DNA from: Hypholoma sublateritium FD-334 SS-4
Taxonomy: Eukaryota > Basidiomycota > Agaricomycetes > Agaricales > Strophariaceae
DNA length: 64,000 bases
Assembly: GCA_000827495.1 (NCBI GenBank)
Contig: KN817593.1
Location: 124,001 to 188,000, forward strand
Direction of reading: 5' to 3'
Shown: one piece after another, positions 10,768 through 21,613 of the stretch
How the letters are laid out: each line of letters starts with the position of its first letter
Numbering within the stretch: position 1 is the first letter of the stretch
Made by a program: the position numbers and the translations under genes
The notes under the pieces: generated by a model
Database searches by the model: none
Told to the model about the DNA's origin: nothing
The model's input: only the letters and a program-made list of their open reading frames with translations

Positions 10768-12269
10768 TGGCCGCCTGCTATTTTGGACCTTGGACTGTGA
10801 ACATCCTGGGTGGGGCCCCGGCGGCGCTTGTCCGTTGGCTCGTACTTCCTGCATTGACTTTACACATCTTGGACTTGCTGCACGCACGCACTCACTCATA
10901 TTTACAACCCTCATACCCTCTTTATCCGCATATCATATTACGCCGCACGGAAATAAACATGTACGACAGACTTATCCACGGGGAAATCTAGAACAACAGA
11001 TCGTACGATAGATATATCAAGCACCGTTTTATGGACCTGAACGTGGACACTTGACACCATTGTGCTGTACGATGGTTCGGCAGTATAAATCAGGTACTTC
11101 ATGGTACCATTTCCCATCTTGCGGTACCGCCAGCGCGTTCTTCCAATTTCCTTCATCCTTCACCGCGCAGGGCATCATGATTAGAGCAAGATTAGAGCAA
11201 GATTGTTGCAGGATTCACCAGTAATATGCTCACTGCTTCCATTTATATAAACCTACCACTGGTAGGTTTACCAATCAATATGTGACTACTTCGCCGGCCT
11301 GCTAAATGTCTTTAAATCCTTTTCCCGAAAATTGTACGCAGGCTGTCAGAACGGTAGGCGCCGGAGGAAATAGGTTGCGCTACGGTCTGGCCAGAATCGA
11401 GAGAGCCGTTCGATAATCAGTGTTTACAAGTAACGTAAGGCCTATAACTAAGCGAAGGTAAATGCCACCGAGTAGATAAATGTCTTGTTGAACCGTCCGA
11501 GTCGCACTCCGGCCACCGCTGTCGCCGCATAGACTCTATAGAGCGCAAACATGGCCACAGTATCAGGCATGTCATTTCTTCTACTTTTTGGATCAGTCTG
11601 TCATTCCTTCCAGTGAACAAGGCGGATGCTCGACATGTACGGTCTGCGGCAAGTGACCCAAACCGTGCGCTGTTGGTCGCATTGGTTGGTTTCTTGAAAC
11701 CTCTGGTACAGGCCTATACTTTGCCTAGAAAGACGCCGGGTGAGGCTACTCAAGCTCTACATCATGAATACGAACACCAATGGCTACTTTCGTTACTTCC
11801 GTAGCTCAAAGCGACCGCGAAATCTGTAATGTGGCTTCAACAATTTCATAATCCAGGCATGATACTTATCTCCTGGGATGGTTTGTGTAGATATCGATCC
11901 CACCGATGAGGCCTTCGGGGACCAGGGAGAGGAGCTTTTAACTGCTCTCGAGAAGTTCGTCGTGGCGTCTATCGCTCCACAATCTCATAGGCGTGCAGAT
12001 AAGGGGACTCAAAACAAGGAAGGTGAGCACTTCAGACCCTCATCTAGCCTAACTTGAGGAGATCTGATCCATTTACGTTTCAGAAACTGGCCTCAGAGAG
12101 AAGCCGGTTCTAAGTGGCGCCGTGACACTTGTTTCTCGACGTGAGTTTTCTCATTTTTTTGTGCTTTCGCAGTCGAGTGTCACAGGATGAGCGACCCTAT
12201 TCAGCATCTCAAAGGTGGAACTTACCGCCAGAAGTCTCAGAAGAAGCTCGCCGGATTGTTTTCAACAAA
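10768..12269. other. Intergenic stretch with possible upstream exons of the HET gene
   Basis: Coding-like fragments occur at 11613-11804 and at about 11879-12021 (MVCVDIDPTDEAFGDQ, acidic, followed by a good donor GTGAGC). A third fragment follows the acceptor near 12085. They might form a small separate gene or 5' exons of the HET gene. Joining them in phase to the HET frame needs an intron of only about 32 nt, so I leave them unassigned. Confidence 0.35.
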
Positions 12270-13778
12270 ATGCCCATCCGCGTACTTGCCTTCGATGAAA
12301 CTGGATCGCAGATGGTGCTCCTTGAGCGAAATAAGATTCTCGAGCGCATCCTTCGCCAAGTGTTTGTCCAGACATCTTCCAACGTTTTCCGCGAGACACC
12401 AGCACAGCTGAAGGAACTGGTTAACACTACTGCGCAGTACGCTATTCTATCGCACACGTGGATCCGGGACGATGGATGCGATGTCGTCTTTCAGGACTGG
12501 AAAGACCGCGAGTTAAACAGGCGTGGTTACACCAAGATCGCGATGTTCTGTCGGGTGGCTGCTACGAAGCACAAAGTCACCTTCGGCTGGATGGACACAG
12601 TCTGTATCAACAAGGATAGTAGCAGCGAACTGGACGAGTCTATTCGGTCGATGTACAGGTGGTACCGTAATTCCCATGTCTGCGTGGCCTATCTATCCGA
12701 AACTCAAGATCTCGAAAACATGCACCTGGATTCGTGGTTTACCCGAGGATGGACGTTGCAGGAACTACTCGCGCCGTGCAGGACTTATTTCTACAACAAA
12801 AACTGGGCAATATTTGGGACGGCAACCTTGCGCTATGTCGATGAATCCATTCTGCGCGATGCGATCCAATCCTCCAATTTTGATGTAAAGGCATGGACGG
12901 CTCTCATCTGGAAACAAATTGAACAGGCAACCACTATTACGTCTCTAGAATATCAACTATTTGAAAACTTGCGCGACCCTAATGCTAGGCCAGGAGCCGA
13001 TGGCCTCTTTTCTCGGATCATGCAATTAGCTTCCAGGCGCACTGTGACCCGCGAAGAAGACAAAGTTTATTCTATCATGGGCTTACTCAACGTTGAAATC
13101 TCAATTGCGTACGGCGAAGGCTCTAAACGCGCACTCCTCCGTTTGCTCCGAGAATGCTTAGCCATGATCCCAAATGTTCTGGATATTTTCAACCATGCCT
13201 TTTCCAAACCCCCTCAGCTTTTAACATCAGATATCAACGATTACCTCAACCGCTCCGAGACTATCACCGCTCAGGCCGAGATTCGTAAATGGAAGTCCAA
13301 AGAGCCGCTGATATACACGCATCTTGGCGTTCGCATATCCCTTCTCCTGTTTCCCGCTGTTGTCAAGGGAGAAAGGCATCAATATACGCCTCAGGGAGGG
13401 GTTTCTGGCAGTGCTTTGGTGGAAACAACTCATGGTTCAACATCATACAACCTTCTAGATCGATTCATATACCCCAAAATCAATTCATTCATTGGACTGG
13501 GGCGTATATCGGAAACGCACGTCGTCTTTGGGGTGATCAATTTCAACACCGATAACAATAATATCGTAATCTACCAACATTCACTTGCGATACCGCTCAG
13601 CCTTACTGTCTGGAACGAACGAATGGGGCTGCTGTACAGCCGGGCCATAATACCGGTGATACGCCCAGTGATATGTACACTGCAGCGGAGTGATATTCCC
13701 GGTCTTCAAACATTTTTGATTCCGAAAAACGAGCTAGAAACACACGGGATACGGCTTATTACAGCCCATTTATCATAA
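12270..13778 (+). CDS. HET-domain protein
   Basis: A 502-residue frame without introns from the Met at 12270; the same frame is open back to 12129. The heterokaryon-incompatibility domain is clear in order: YAILSHTW at about residue 57, FGWMDTVCINKDSS at about 105, a YRNSHVCVAYLSE strand and DSWFTRGWTLQELLAP at about 144. A later segment, RRTVTREEDKVYSIMGLL, is also typical of basidiomycete HET proteins. In ascomycetes HET domains trigger programmed cell death on non-self recognition; in mushrooms the role is largely unproven. The C-terminal half has no recognised domain. It lies tail to tail with the Hsp70-like gene, only about 125 bp apart. The HET call is firm; the exact start is not. Confidence 0.85.
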   Translation: MPIRVLAFDETGSQMVLLERNKILERILRQVFVQTSSNVFRETPAQLKELVNTTAQYAILSHTWIRDDGCDVVFQDWKDRELNRRGYTKIAMFCRVAATKHKVTFGWMDTVCINKDSSSELDESIRSMYRWYRNSHVCVAYLSETQDLENMHLDSWFTRGWTLQELLAPCRTYFYNKNWAIFGTATLRYVDESILRDAIQSSNFDVKAWTALIWKQIEQATTITSLEYQLFENLRDPNARPGADGLFSRIMQLASRRTVTREEDKVYSIMGLLNVEISIAYGEGSKRALLRLLRECLAMIPNVLDIFNHAFSKPPQLLTSDINDYLNRSETITAQAEIRKWKSKEPLIYTHLGVRISLLLFPAVVKGERHQYTPQGGVSGSALVETTHGSTSYNLLDRFIYPKINSFIGLGRISETHVVFGVINFNTDNNNIVIYQHSLAIPLSLTVWNERMGLLYSRAIIPVIRPVICTLQRSDIPGLQTFLIPKNELETHGIRLITAHLS

Positions 13779-13903
13779 TCGGGATAATCATTCATACCCA
13801 AGTATCGTATGCTAGAAGTACGTTGGTTTTTGGTACTTGCGTTGGCGTATGTTGGGCGTTGCTATCATCTATCCGCAGCGTACAGACAGTAGGAGGAGCG
13901 CCA

Positions 13904-16530
13904 TTATTTGCAGGCATTGGTACCGTAAATAATTCTGGCTTCGCTCCTAAAGTAGATTAAGGAGTGGTTAGGCATGTATTAACCATGTCAGAAGCGACGA
14001 CAGCATACTGACCGTTGCTCTAGATTCTGAATGTAATTGAGAACGACCGATTAGTAAGAATATTCGAAGTCGATACATACAACTGCACCTTCTCATTTAA
14101 CCATGCAATCTGCACTTTGAGCTCCGTCAAGCCGAATATAAGTATAGTTTCGTATTCAAAGCAAAGATAGGTGCCTGTTCCGTCTGCCTTCTCCTTTCGA
14201 CGGCAAGGAATACTTGACCATTCAATTTCAATTGTACAAAGTTTTGTGTAGTTCTCTGCAATGCAAATTTCACTTATACACTCCATCATGCCCGTTACAG
14301 TGCACAGCAGAAAATGATACTCACCTGTATCAACGCTTTTCCACTGTGGATCCGCAACAGAGCCACGGTAACACCAAATTTCCCTGGGCTTAAAGCCCTC
14401 GGACTTGAGCGACTCGCATCCGTCAAAAGTTCGTATGTATAACCTTCTGAACTCTCTTATCTCCGAGATTTGAGTATCCTATTAGTGAGATGAAGCGATG
14501 GTAGCACTAGCTGAGTCTGAGGTGTTCAAATTGACATACTTCGGGCAGAATAACATCGAATGCGTCTGGTATTCTCCATATGCCGTCGGCACTTCTGTAT
14601 GCTGTTGATCGACGCTCGCGATGGTCTGGTATACTTGAATTATATGGCGGTGCACAAACAACTCCGTACGCAAAGTTTGATACGCGCGTGCGCACAAAGC
14701 GATCCAGATAGAAAGAAATAGCTCCGTCGGAGACAGTCTTATTTCTGAAATTCATAAATTATGTTACTCGCGTGTAGAAGAAAATCAGGACAAAGATAAT
14801 TACACGTGGCTCTCCGGACGAGTAATGTTCAAACCCGCCGGCAGGAGAGCCCTCGAGACCTTGTCGAGCACATAATCACTTGACCCGAGTCCTCCTACTA
14901 GTACAGCGTGCTGCGTCGTGTCAATCGAATTACTATAGGGAAATATATATGTATACTACCACGTACAGTGATGGGCTTTTTCGCCACTTTCTGCTGCTGC
15001 TGAACAGCTGTGATAATGCAATCAATCGGCGGGTCAAAAAAGGCTGCGACGTCTGAACTATTGAATTTGATTTCATCTTCAACAAAACCACTGAATGACA
15101 ATAACTATGAAATTACCCACCCCTGGAGCTTTGGCTGTCCTGATCGAATATTGACGGTAGCATCGTTGTCCCTGATAGATCCAAACTTGACAAATTGAAC
15201 CGCGTTGCCATCCCTAAATCGAGGTTTTATGGTATTGTTGAAACAATGGATGATATGCTCGATATCATCCAAATACGGAGATTCGAAAAGGTATTCTGGT
15301 ACTATGCGATCAGCGATAGACTGGAAGCTGTGCATATACGCAAGATACTGACTTGAAAGGAACTTGCGTGCGTTATTGTTGACAAACACAGAGCCCTGGA
15401 AGTAACCTGGTAAATATCAGATCGTGTTTGAAATGGAAATATCATAAGAATTTAGCATACATTGTGGAGCTGCAATCTCCGCGAAGTATTGTACAGACGA
15501 GGGCGACGTGCTCCTAGCGTAAGAGCTGATGTCAATTGTGCCTCCTCCGGCGTCTATGATTATCACCCCTTCTCCTTTCTAAGGCGAATACAATTAGATA
15601 TTAGGCTTTTAGGGCAATTAAGAGAATGGGTACCTTTATCACGCCCTGAGGGAGCCCATTGTGGATCGCAAAGTGCAAACTAGCCTCTCCCTCAGTCACA
15701 AACGACAGTTGTGCATTCCCCTCGAGAGTGCCCGGGATGAGGCGCGCTAAAACAGCAGCCTCTCGCATCTGCGCCTGTTGCGGACCCTCCCAGCCGTTAG
15801 GATGTGACAAGACAAAGTCAATCTTCCCTTCCACCGATTTCCAGAGCGCCGCACCATTGGGGTGCGTCTCTTGAATGTACGTGGAAGAGCACTGGAAAAG
15901 ATAGACTAAAAAGTCTGCGAACACTTCAACTATGATTTTGTTCGGCGGGAGGGGTTGGATTTTTTCATGGGCAACATTTCCATTGTTGGATGCAAGCTTC
16001 GAGCTTAGATGGAGCTTGAACCTAGGCGAGAGGATTCAGATGTGGCGCTCCACGTGAGTTTCACGGGTAGGGGCAACGCTACTGGTAAAGTGATAATGGG
16101 CGCTGCAATACTCACCATTCCACCTTGACCCAGTGCTCATCCTCCGCCCGATAACGCACTCCATCTTGCACAGCTTCAGCGCCCACAGCGCCCACCTTTC
16201 CTTCAGAAGTGTAGTAAATTATTGACGGTATCTCCGAGGCTCCGCTAACATGCTCATGTGCAGGGAACCTATATTAGGCATCGGTGAGTAGAATGCATAA
16301 CTGAACGAAGATGAGCAGACTTTGTCACGCCTTTTATTTCGGGAACTAGTCCTGGATCGAGAAAACTGCAATCGATGTACGGTCAGTGTCAAAAGGCAAA
16401 TATCAGAGGCGGACAGCTGTCGATACCTATAAGAGACGCCACTGAATGTCGTCCCCATATCAAATGCAAGTACTAGCTTTCGCACAGAGCCTCTGTAACT
16501 GTAAGGCGATCGAGAAGGGCGTAAAATCAT
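13904..16530 (-). CDS. Hsp70/HSPA12-like ATPase (copy D)
   Basis: A minus-strand gene of roughly ten or more exons. It begins at Met 16530 with basic residues, then RKLVLAFDMGTTFSGVSYR, the phosphate-1 loop of the actin/Hsp70 ATPase fold. Later exons give EIPSIIYYTSEGKVGAVGAE, SHPNGWEGPQQAQMREAAVL, FVTEGEASLHFAI, the phosphate-2 motif GVIIIDAGGGTIDISSY, the adenosine motif VLVGGLGSSDYV and NKTVSDGAISFYLD. The last exon (SEARIIYGTNACK) ends with TAA at 13904-13906. All boundaries checked are GT-AG and in phase, so the gene looks intact. The family resembles HSPA12 and lacks the normal Hsp70 substrate-binding domain. Its role in mushrooms is unknown. Three related copies lie at 40.5-46.4 kb. 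Confidence 0.85.
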
Positions 16531-17019
16531 GGTGGACTTCAACTGTGCAAGTGAGAGGCTTGTTCGCATCTTTTGCACCACCCTCATGCATCTGATGCTA
16601 GTAGGTATTCTTAGTTCAAGCTGGGGCGCTCTTGTTTGACAATATTTCTGCTTTCAAGTTCTCTGACCTCCTGTTCGCCCTAAACTCTCTGCAACGCACG
16701 GAAGGCTATTTTGTGATGATTTTTTCTATCAAGAGAACCGCGCTGCAGAGGGCACATTATGAGGTACCGGGATGGTGTGGCCGAGCGTATACCTATTATA
16801 TTATTGCTACTAGAAGTAAGTATAAGTTAAAATGATGTAGCTGCGAACTTCGAAGGGTTTACACTCACTTGCGGATTAGATTTTTTCGGTTAAATTTGTT
16901 GTCGCTCAAATTTATGCATAATAAAATGAAGGTTTTTGTCCTAGTAAGATCGACTCGGCATCTGAAAGGTGAACGTTGAGCTTGAAGCTTGAAGCCTCTT
17001 GAACGTCAACAGACAGCTA
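16531..17019. other. Intergenic stretch upstream of copy D
   Basis: This is the upstream region of the Hsp70-like gene. It is AT-rich and contains a short repeat of GCTTGAA units near 16980-17000. No gene seen. Confidence 0.5.
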
Positions 17020-17056
17020 AGGTAGGGGACGTCCATGTCGAGCCAACGTCACGTGA
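17020..17056 (+). repeat. Left terminal inverted repeat
   Basis: It begins AGGTAGGGGACGTCC next to a TA and pairs with the reverse complement of 17817-17853, with 36 of 37 positions equal. Confidence 0.85.
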
Positions 17057-17322
17057 AGTGACTTTTCCGTGACGATCATGATCAAAATAGGAAACTGGTG
17101 CTCGGAAAAACTATGGAGATGGAATATCGAGACAAGTATGTACAAAACAGAAAATCTATTCCCAACAAATTATGTGTATAGATGTAAGCTACCTATATAT
17201 GAAATATGGGACCAATCGCTTGATAAATGCCTGAGAAATAAGACGCGCAAGATTGATCGATGATCAGAACTGATGCAGATGAATGAAAACTCACGTTCAT
17301 CCTCCTCTTCCCATCGCCTCGA

Positions 17323-17634
17323 CTACTGAATGCTATTCTTCTCAAGCTCGTCCATAATGCTTTCCGGAAGGACACGATGTCCATGGTATTTCCTTGCTGC
17401 CCATGCTGCTTGTCTTCCGTTTAGACCTCGATCATAAGCATCCATAAATCTTCGCGCACGGTTAGCAAACTTGCGCATAGTGTCCAGTGGAATACATTCC
17501 AGTGAGTCGAGTGCATTTTTCTCTAGCTGATCCTCCCGCGATGATTCTGGGCAGAGGGCCCATTGGCGTATTCGGGCTGTATATGGGGTGTATTTGTGCA
17601 GATCACTACGCGGCATACCAAAACACTCTGGCAT
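17323..17634 (-). pseudogene. Transposase C-terminal remnant
   Basis: A 103-codon frame inside the transposon. It contains RRFMDAYDRGLNGRQAAWA followed by KYHGHRVLPESIMDELE. I recognise this pattern from the tail of DDE transposases common in Agaricomycetes, where a 'FMDAY..GL.G..A..A.KKY..HR' block ends the protein. The catalytic DDE core is absent, so the product cannot catalyse transposition. The ATG is probably an internal codon of the former gene. The assignment rests on memory of the family. Confidence 0.55.
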
Positions 17635-17816
17635 TCGCCGTATTTCATCGCCAATTCCCCTGATATTGCTACAAAAATTGTACTCAAACGTGTCAAATCA
17701 TTCTGTCTACAATTTGTTGGGAGTACAATTTGGATAAATGCGGCAGCGCTAGCAAAAAACGCGCTTTTTCATGTAAATTAGCAGGTAGTTGCCTAATTTG
17801 AACTTTGTCACACAGG

Positions 17817-17853
17817 TCACATGACGTTGGCTCGACATGGACGTCCCCTACCT
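17817..17853 (-). repeat. Right terminal inverted repeat
   Basis: This is the inverted partner of 17020-17056. It ends CCCCTACCT next to TA and lies about 70 bp from the start codon of the next gene. Confidence 0.85.
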
Positions 17854-17924
17854 TAACAAATTGTAGTGAGGAGGCTTACTAAGCGACATTCCCTCTTCCA
17901 CTTCACCGCACGGACCAAGCGCCG

Positions 17925-19175
17925 ATGGCGCCACTTCTATGTCTACCGACTTCGACCAAGGCGCGCCTGGCGCTCGCCGGTGTCCTCACCGCAGTATACA
18001 TCGTCGTCACTGTTCTTTATACGGGTATTGACCGCGGTACACTCACTCAACTTCCCGACGACCTTGGACACCCTACCGACATCGCGCTCGATCCTCAAAA
18101 CAATACGGAAGGTGTCACATTACCCACACCGCCTCGGATATTACTGGTCTCCGCATTTTTCCCGGTAAACACATCCAAAACAACGCCGGCGGAGTACGAT
18201 GCGTGGCTCTCTCACTTCCTCGGCACAGTGACGACAGATGTGTACATGTACACGCCCCCGAGCGAGGCGGAACGGCTACGCGCGCTACGTGCGCCTGGAG
18301 CGCCGTTGATCGTCGACACCAATTTCACAACATTATTTGAAATCCCGCCGCTGCTGGGGAAGGAGGATGCGTACCTGCGGAATCGTGTGCAAGGCCAATC
18401 ACCACGCTCACGGCGTCCTATCGAAGTGTATGCACTGCGCAATGCGCCGCCATACTTCCTCGCCGCTGCATCCGCGGGAAAGGGCTACGACTACGCATTC
18501 TACATTGACCCGACGAGCTTCCGTTCTGCGCATGCATACACCGCGTGGCCCGCTTCCGCAAGCGTCGCCGACCTCTGGGCTGCCGGCACAGCGCTCACAG
18601 GGACACCCGCCACAGAACTCCTCTTCTTCCCAACGCGGGGTACACCGCACACCACGCTCGCGCTCTGGACGCCCTCCTACGGTGCTCTCGACACTGCGCT
18701 TCTCGACGGTGCGTTCTTCGGCGGGTCTCCGGGCGCCGTCGCGTGGTGGGCGGCCGCGTTCTACGCGCAGCACGACTGGTTGATGGCACAAATCGCGTTC
18801 GTTGGCGCTACAGACAGCGTCTCGAATGTACTGGCGCTCGTGCATCCCCAGCGCGTGCTTACCGTATGGCCTGGGGATCCAATGGCGCCCGCGGCCGTGG
18901 AGGGCGCGAATTTTCTCGGGCAGTGCGGGCCGTTGGGCAAGTACTACCAGTTCTTCCTGGCCGACGCAGCAAGTCAGGATGCGATGCGGATAAAATGGAT
19001 CGAAGAGGCGAGTAAATGGCGTTGGTGGGGGTGGTGGCGCGCACGCGAGACGACTCCCTGTCGGGTGACTCGCTTCCTTGGTATACGGGACTTGCTTGCA
19101 AGGGTATTTGGGGAGGACTGGCGACCACCCGCCCCCGTTGTAGAGGTTCCGACTGTGGACTGGACAATTATTTAA
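17925..19175 (+). CDS. Type II membrane protein, possibly glycosyltransferase (HtrL-like)
   Basis: An intronless 416-residue frame. A short cytoplasmic N-terminus is followed by one signal-anchor helix at about residues 14-33 (LALAGVLTAVYIVVTVLY), giving a type II topology usual for Golgi enzymes. The lumenal part has RILLVSAFFPV, DVYMYTPP, DYAFYIDPTSFRS, DGAFFGGSPGAVAWWAAAFY and WLMAQIAF. This order recalls HtrL/YibB-type putative glycosyltransferases (PF09612), including the 'FFGG...WW' block, but I cannot confirm a donor-binding DXD motif. A role in glycan addition is inference. The start codon lies only about 70 bp from the transposon end. Confidence 0.65.
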   Translation: MAPLLCLPTSTKARLALAGVLTAVYIVVTVLYTGIDRGTLTQLPDDLGHPTDIALDPQNNTEGVTLPTPPRILLVSAFFPVNTSKTTPAEYDAWLSHFLGTVTTDVYMYTPPSEAERLRALRAPGAPLIVDTNFTTLFEIPPLLGKEDAYLRNRVQGQSPRSRRPIEVYALRNAPPYFLAAASAGKGYDYAFYIDPTSFRSAHAYTAWPASASVADLWAAGTALTGTPATELLFFPTRGTPHTTLALWTPSYGALDTALLDGAFFGGSPGAVAWWAAAFYAQHDWLMAQIAFVGATDSVSNVLALVHPQRVLTVWPGDPMAPAAVEGANFLGQCGPLGKYYQFFLADAASQDAMRIKWIEEASKWRWWGWWRARETTPCRVTRFLGIRDLLARVFGEDWRPPAPVVEVPTVDWTII

Positions 19176-20107
19176 TCTGCTTTTTTTATGGACAAACTAC
19201 GCCTGGAATTACCGTATTTATCTTCGAGCAGCGTATTTATTACTATCCAACCGTCAGGCTGTCCTCCAGGAAGTTATATGTCCAGTCATTTGTAACTACT
19301 GGCAAGTCCGCCAACATATCCTAGCACAGTTTTGAAGTAAATGTGCGGTCCTTTCTATACGGACTCGAAAACGACGCCGTGTTATTCAAACAGCATGAGT
19401 TATCCCCTTGCGAGCTAAGCGCTAAGCGCTAGACCCCGGATATTCTAGTTGGTATTTTTAGATCGCCAATTAATCTTGAATTATATTAAACGCTGGGCCG
19501 CGTTTTCAAAAAAGTGGACTTTAATGGCATTCAGGCTTCTTCAAATACTTTTGAAATAATAGATAATATTGTGAGCTATGAAGTCACCTAGATTGAGTTA
19601 TAAGTATCACTGTTTCAGGCCAAGAATTTTGAGTGCTTGATCTTATTCCTACTACCTCACATGCAGATAATCTAGAAGGTGTACATATCACACCACATTC
19701 TTGGTAAAAAGACCAAGCCACAAGTAGAGAATCTATTCAATGTACGCAGATCCGTTGTATATTAAGCATGCGCACAGAGCGATGCACAGAGAAAGCGGAG
19801 GATAGATGCAGGCATCACGTTGCATTCAAGTTGCATTGTTCAGGGAATTGTAGCTATGACGGAGGTGGCTCCAAGTAGACTGGTCCATGCACGCCCATAG
19901 ATACAGCCCCAAACAGTGGTGCTCTCAAGCCGGATCCTCCCATGGAAAGTGGGACAAAGCAAAGCGCGGTGGCCGGTTTGCTACTATCGCCAAACATGCG
20001 CAGACACATTTGTGGCATGGGTCTATAAGAAACGGTGTCTCAATCACGGTCATAGCATTAAAATTCGAGACTGAATACTACTGCAGTCACTCCCGACGCG
20101 GCACACG
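19176..20107. other. Intergenic stretch
   Basis: The gap is AT-rich and lacks recognisable coding frames. It carries a TATAAG near 20022, about 85 bp before the zinc-finger start, which could be its core promoter. Nothing else seen. Confidence 0.5.
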
Positions 20108-20887
20108 ATGACCATGGACGCTGATTTTACCTATGGCTACGCAGCTCCAGCAGTGATCTCAGATGCCTTCTTGGAGTCTTATTTCTCTAGCCCCACCATC
20201 TACAATCTTGAAGGCACTCTCGACGCTATGACTCCCCAGAAGCCACTCCCGAACTTCTATTCCTCAACCAATGATGCGTCCAATATCATGCCATCGACAG
20301 CAGCTCATGCTATTCCGCAATTGCAACTTCCTCCACCCTCCACATTGACTTTGTCAACGTCCACAAGCTACGGACTCTACAACTTTGGGACAGTTACCCA
20401 GGATCCTTTTCATTTCGCTTTTAACACCTCTCAAAATATTGCATCTCTCCCAAGGACGGTCCCCGCATTGGATCAGCGATGGGATGTAGCTCATAGCGCT
20501 GGTACCTCTGTCGCCTCTTCCTCAAGCACGCCTTTGAATTCACCCTCCCCGAAAGCGAAATCCCAACAATTTATAAATAAGAAGAGGAAAGCTATCGACA
20601 ACGGCAATCTCCTGTTGCAAGCAAAGCGCAAGAGACCTCGAGTGGATGCCAGGCACGGTGAGATCCAGAAGGCCGTGGTGTACAAATGTACACTCTCCAG
20701 CTGCATCCTGGTGGGTTATGAGACCCCATCGAAGAGGTCGTACGAACGCCATTGCAAAACAGAGACTCACTCGCCTCAGTCGCCACAGGATAAATTTGTT
20801 TGCAACATCTGCGCTAAGGCCTTGTCGCGTTCCGATGCGCTTACCAGACATAAAAAGGGTCATCGTGAGGTCAGCAAGCCAGTGTAA
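20108..20887 (+). CDS. C2H2 zinc-finger protein, probable transcription factor
   Basis: An intronless frame of 259 residues; Met3 at 20114 is an equally good start. The first two thirds are low complexity, rich in Ser/Thr/Pro, as in activation regions. A basic patch (KKRKAIDNG and AKRKRPRVD) looks like a nuclear localisation signal. The C-terminus has an atypical finger (CTLSSC...HCKTETH) and a canonical one (CNICAKALSRSDALTRHKKGH, with C-x2-C-x12-H-x3-H). The paired arrangement suggests sequence-specific DNA binding. The target genes cannot be read from the sequence. Confidence 0.85.
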   Translation: MTMDADFTYGYAAPAVISDAFLESYFSSPTIYNLEGTLDAMTPQKPLPNFYSSTNDASNIMPSTAAHAIPQLQLPPPSTLTLSTSTSYGLYNFGTVTQDPFHFAFNTSQNIASLPRTVPALDQRWDVAHSAGTSVASSSSTPLNSPSPKAKSQQFINKKRKAIDNGNLLLQAKRKRPRVDARHGEIQKAVVYKCTLSSCILVGYETPSKRSYERHCKTETHSPQSPQDKFVCNICAKALSRSDALTRHKKGHREVSKPV

Positions 20888-21613
20888 ATTCTGGCCATGT
20901 TTTGGAATTGTAAAGGTGCACCATTTCGATCTGCCTATAAATTTCTCCCGTACCTCTGTTTTCGTATGATAAATACTTAGTACTCGATTTGCTGATATTG
21001 GTTTTCGTATGGTAATTTATTTTTATTCTCCTATACGTGTATAGTAATTATTAGTATATTGGAGACCCAATTATGAGTATGTGCTACTGGGTCCGTGAAT
21101 AAACAATTTATATCTCGATTCTACTTCCTTGCGCAAAAAAAAAGTTGGGTGCGCATCCTCCCTGAAGAGCAAGAAAATGTGGGCAACGCCCGGGGCAATT
21201 AGACGTTAGACATGATTGAATTGCCTATGTATCACTCAATGTCGAAAACTGGAAGAGTGGTAGATAAAAACAGTACCTTACCTGTATAGTTTACACTCCA
21301 TATGTTCGCCACCGTAGAGTATAAACGATGAATTTCTTTTAAAAAACAGTAATACCGTTTCGCGATGTGGCTATGCCATTGTTATTTGCACTTATTGTAT
21401 TTGTGATGGCACCTCTTGTCCAGTTAGTACTTATTCTTTCTTGCTTCTTTCTGTCGACACCCCAAATACTTTGTCGGTGAAAACATTACTTACTTCGGAC
21501 AAACGTCGACTACCACGATATAAAGCGCAGGTGAGCTCTATCCTTTCATTCTGGGAGGACAGACAGGATCTGGAATATTCACTGCAAATTCATTTCTTTT
21601 CAGTTATTCAGTT
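20888..21613. other. Intergenic stretch
   Basis: AT-rich sequence with a short A-run near 21137. No recognisable gene or repeat was seen. Confidence 0.5.

Larger units (their letters stand above)
17020..17853. mobile_element. Internally deleted TA-flanked DNA transposon (Tc1/mariner-pogo type)
   Basis: The segment is bounded by near-perfect 37 bp terminal inverted repeats starting AGGTAGGGGACGTCC, with one mismatch, and both ends abut TA dinucleotides. TA duplication and this repeat style fit the Tc1/mariner/pogo superfamily. At 834 bp the element is far too short for a full transposase, and it keeps only a C-terminal transposase-like fragment. It sits between two divergent genes. Superfamily assignment is inference from the TA target and the coding remnant. 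Confidence 0.8.

Noticed and set aside
16741..16800. tRNA-like start (GTGTGGCCGAGCG)
   Set aside because: The following sequence gives no anticodon or T arm; not a tRNA.
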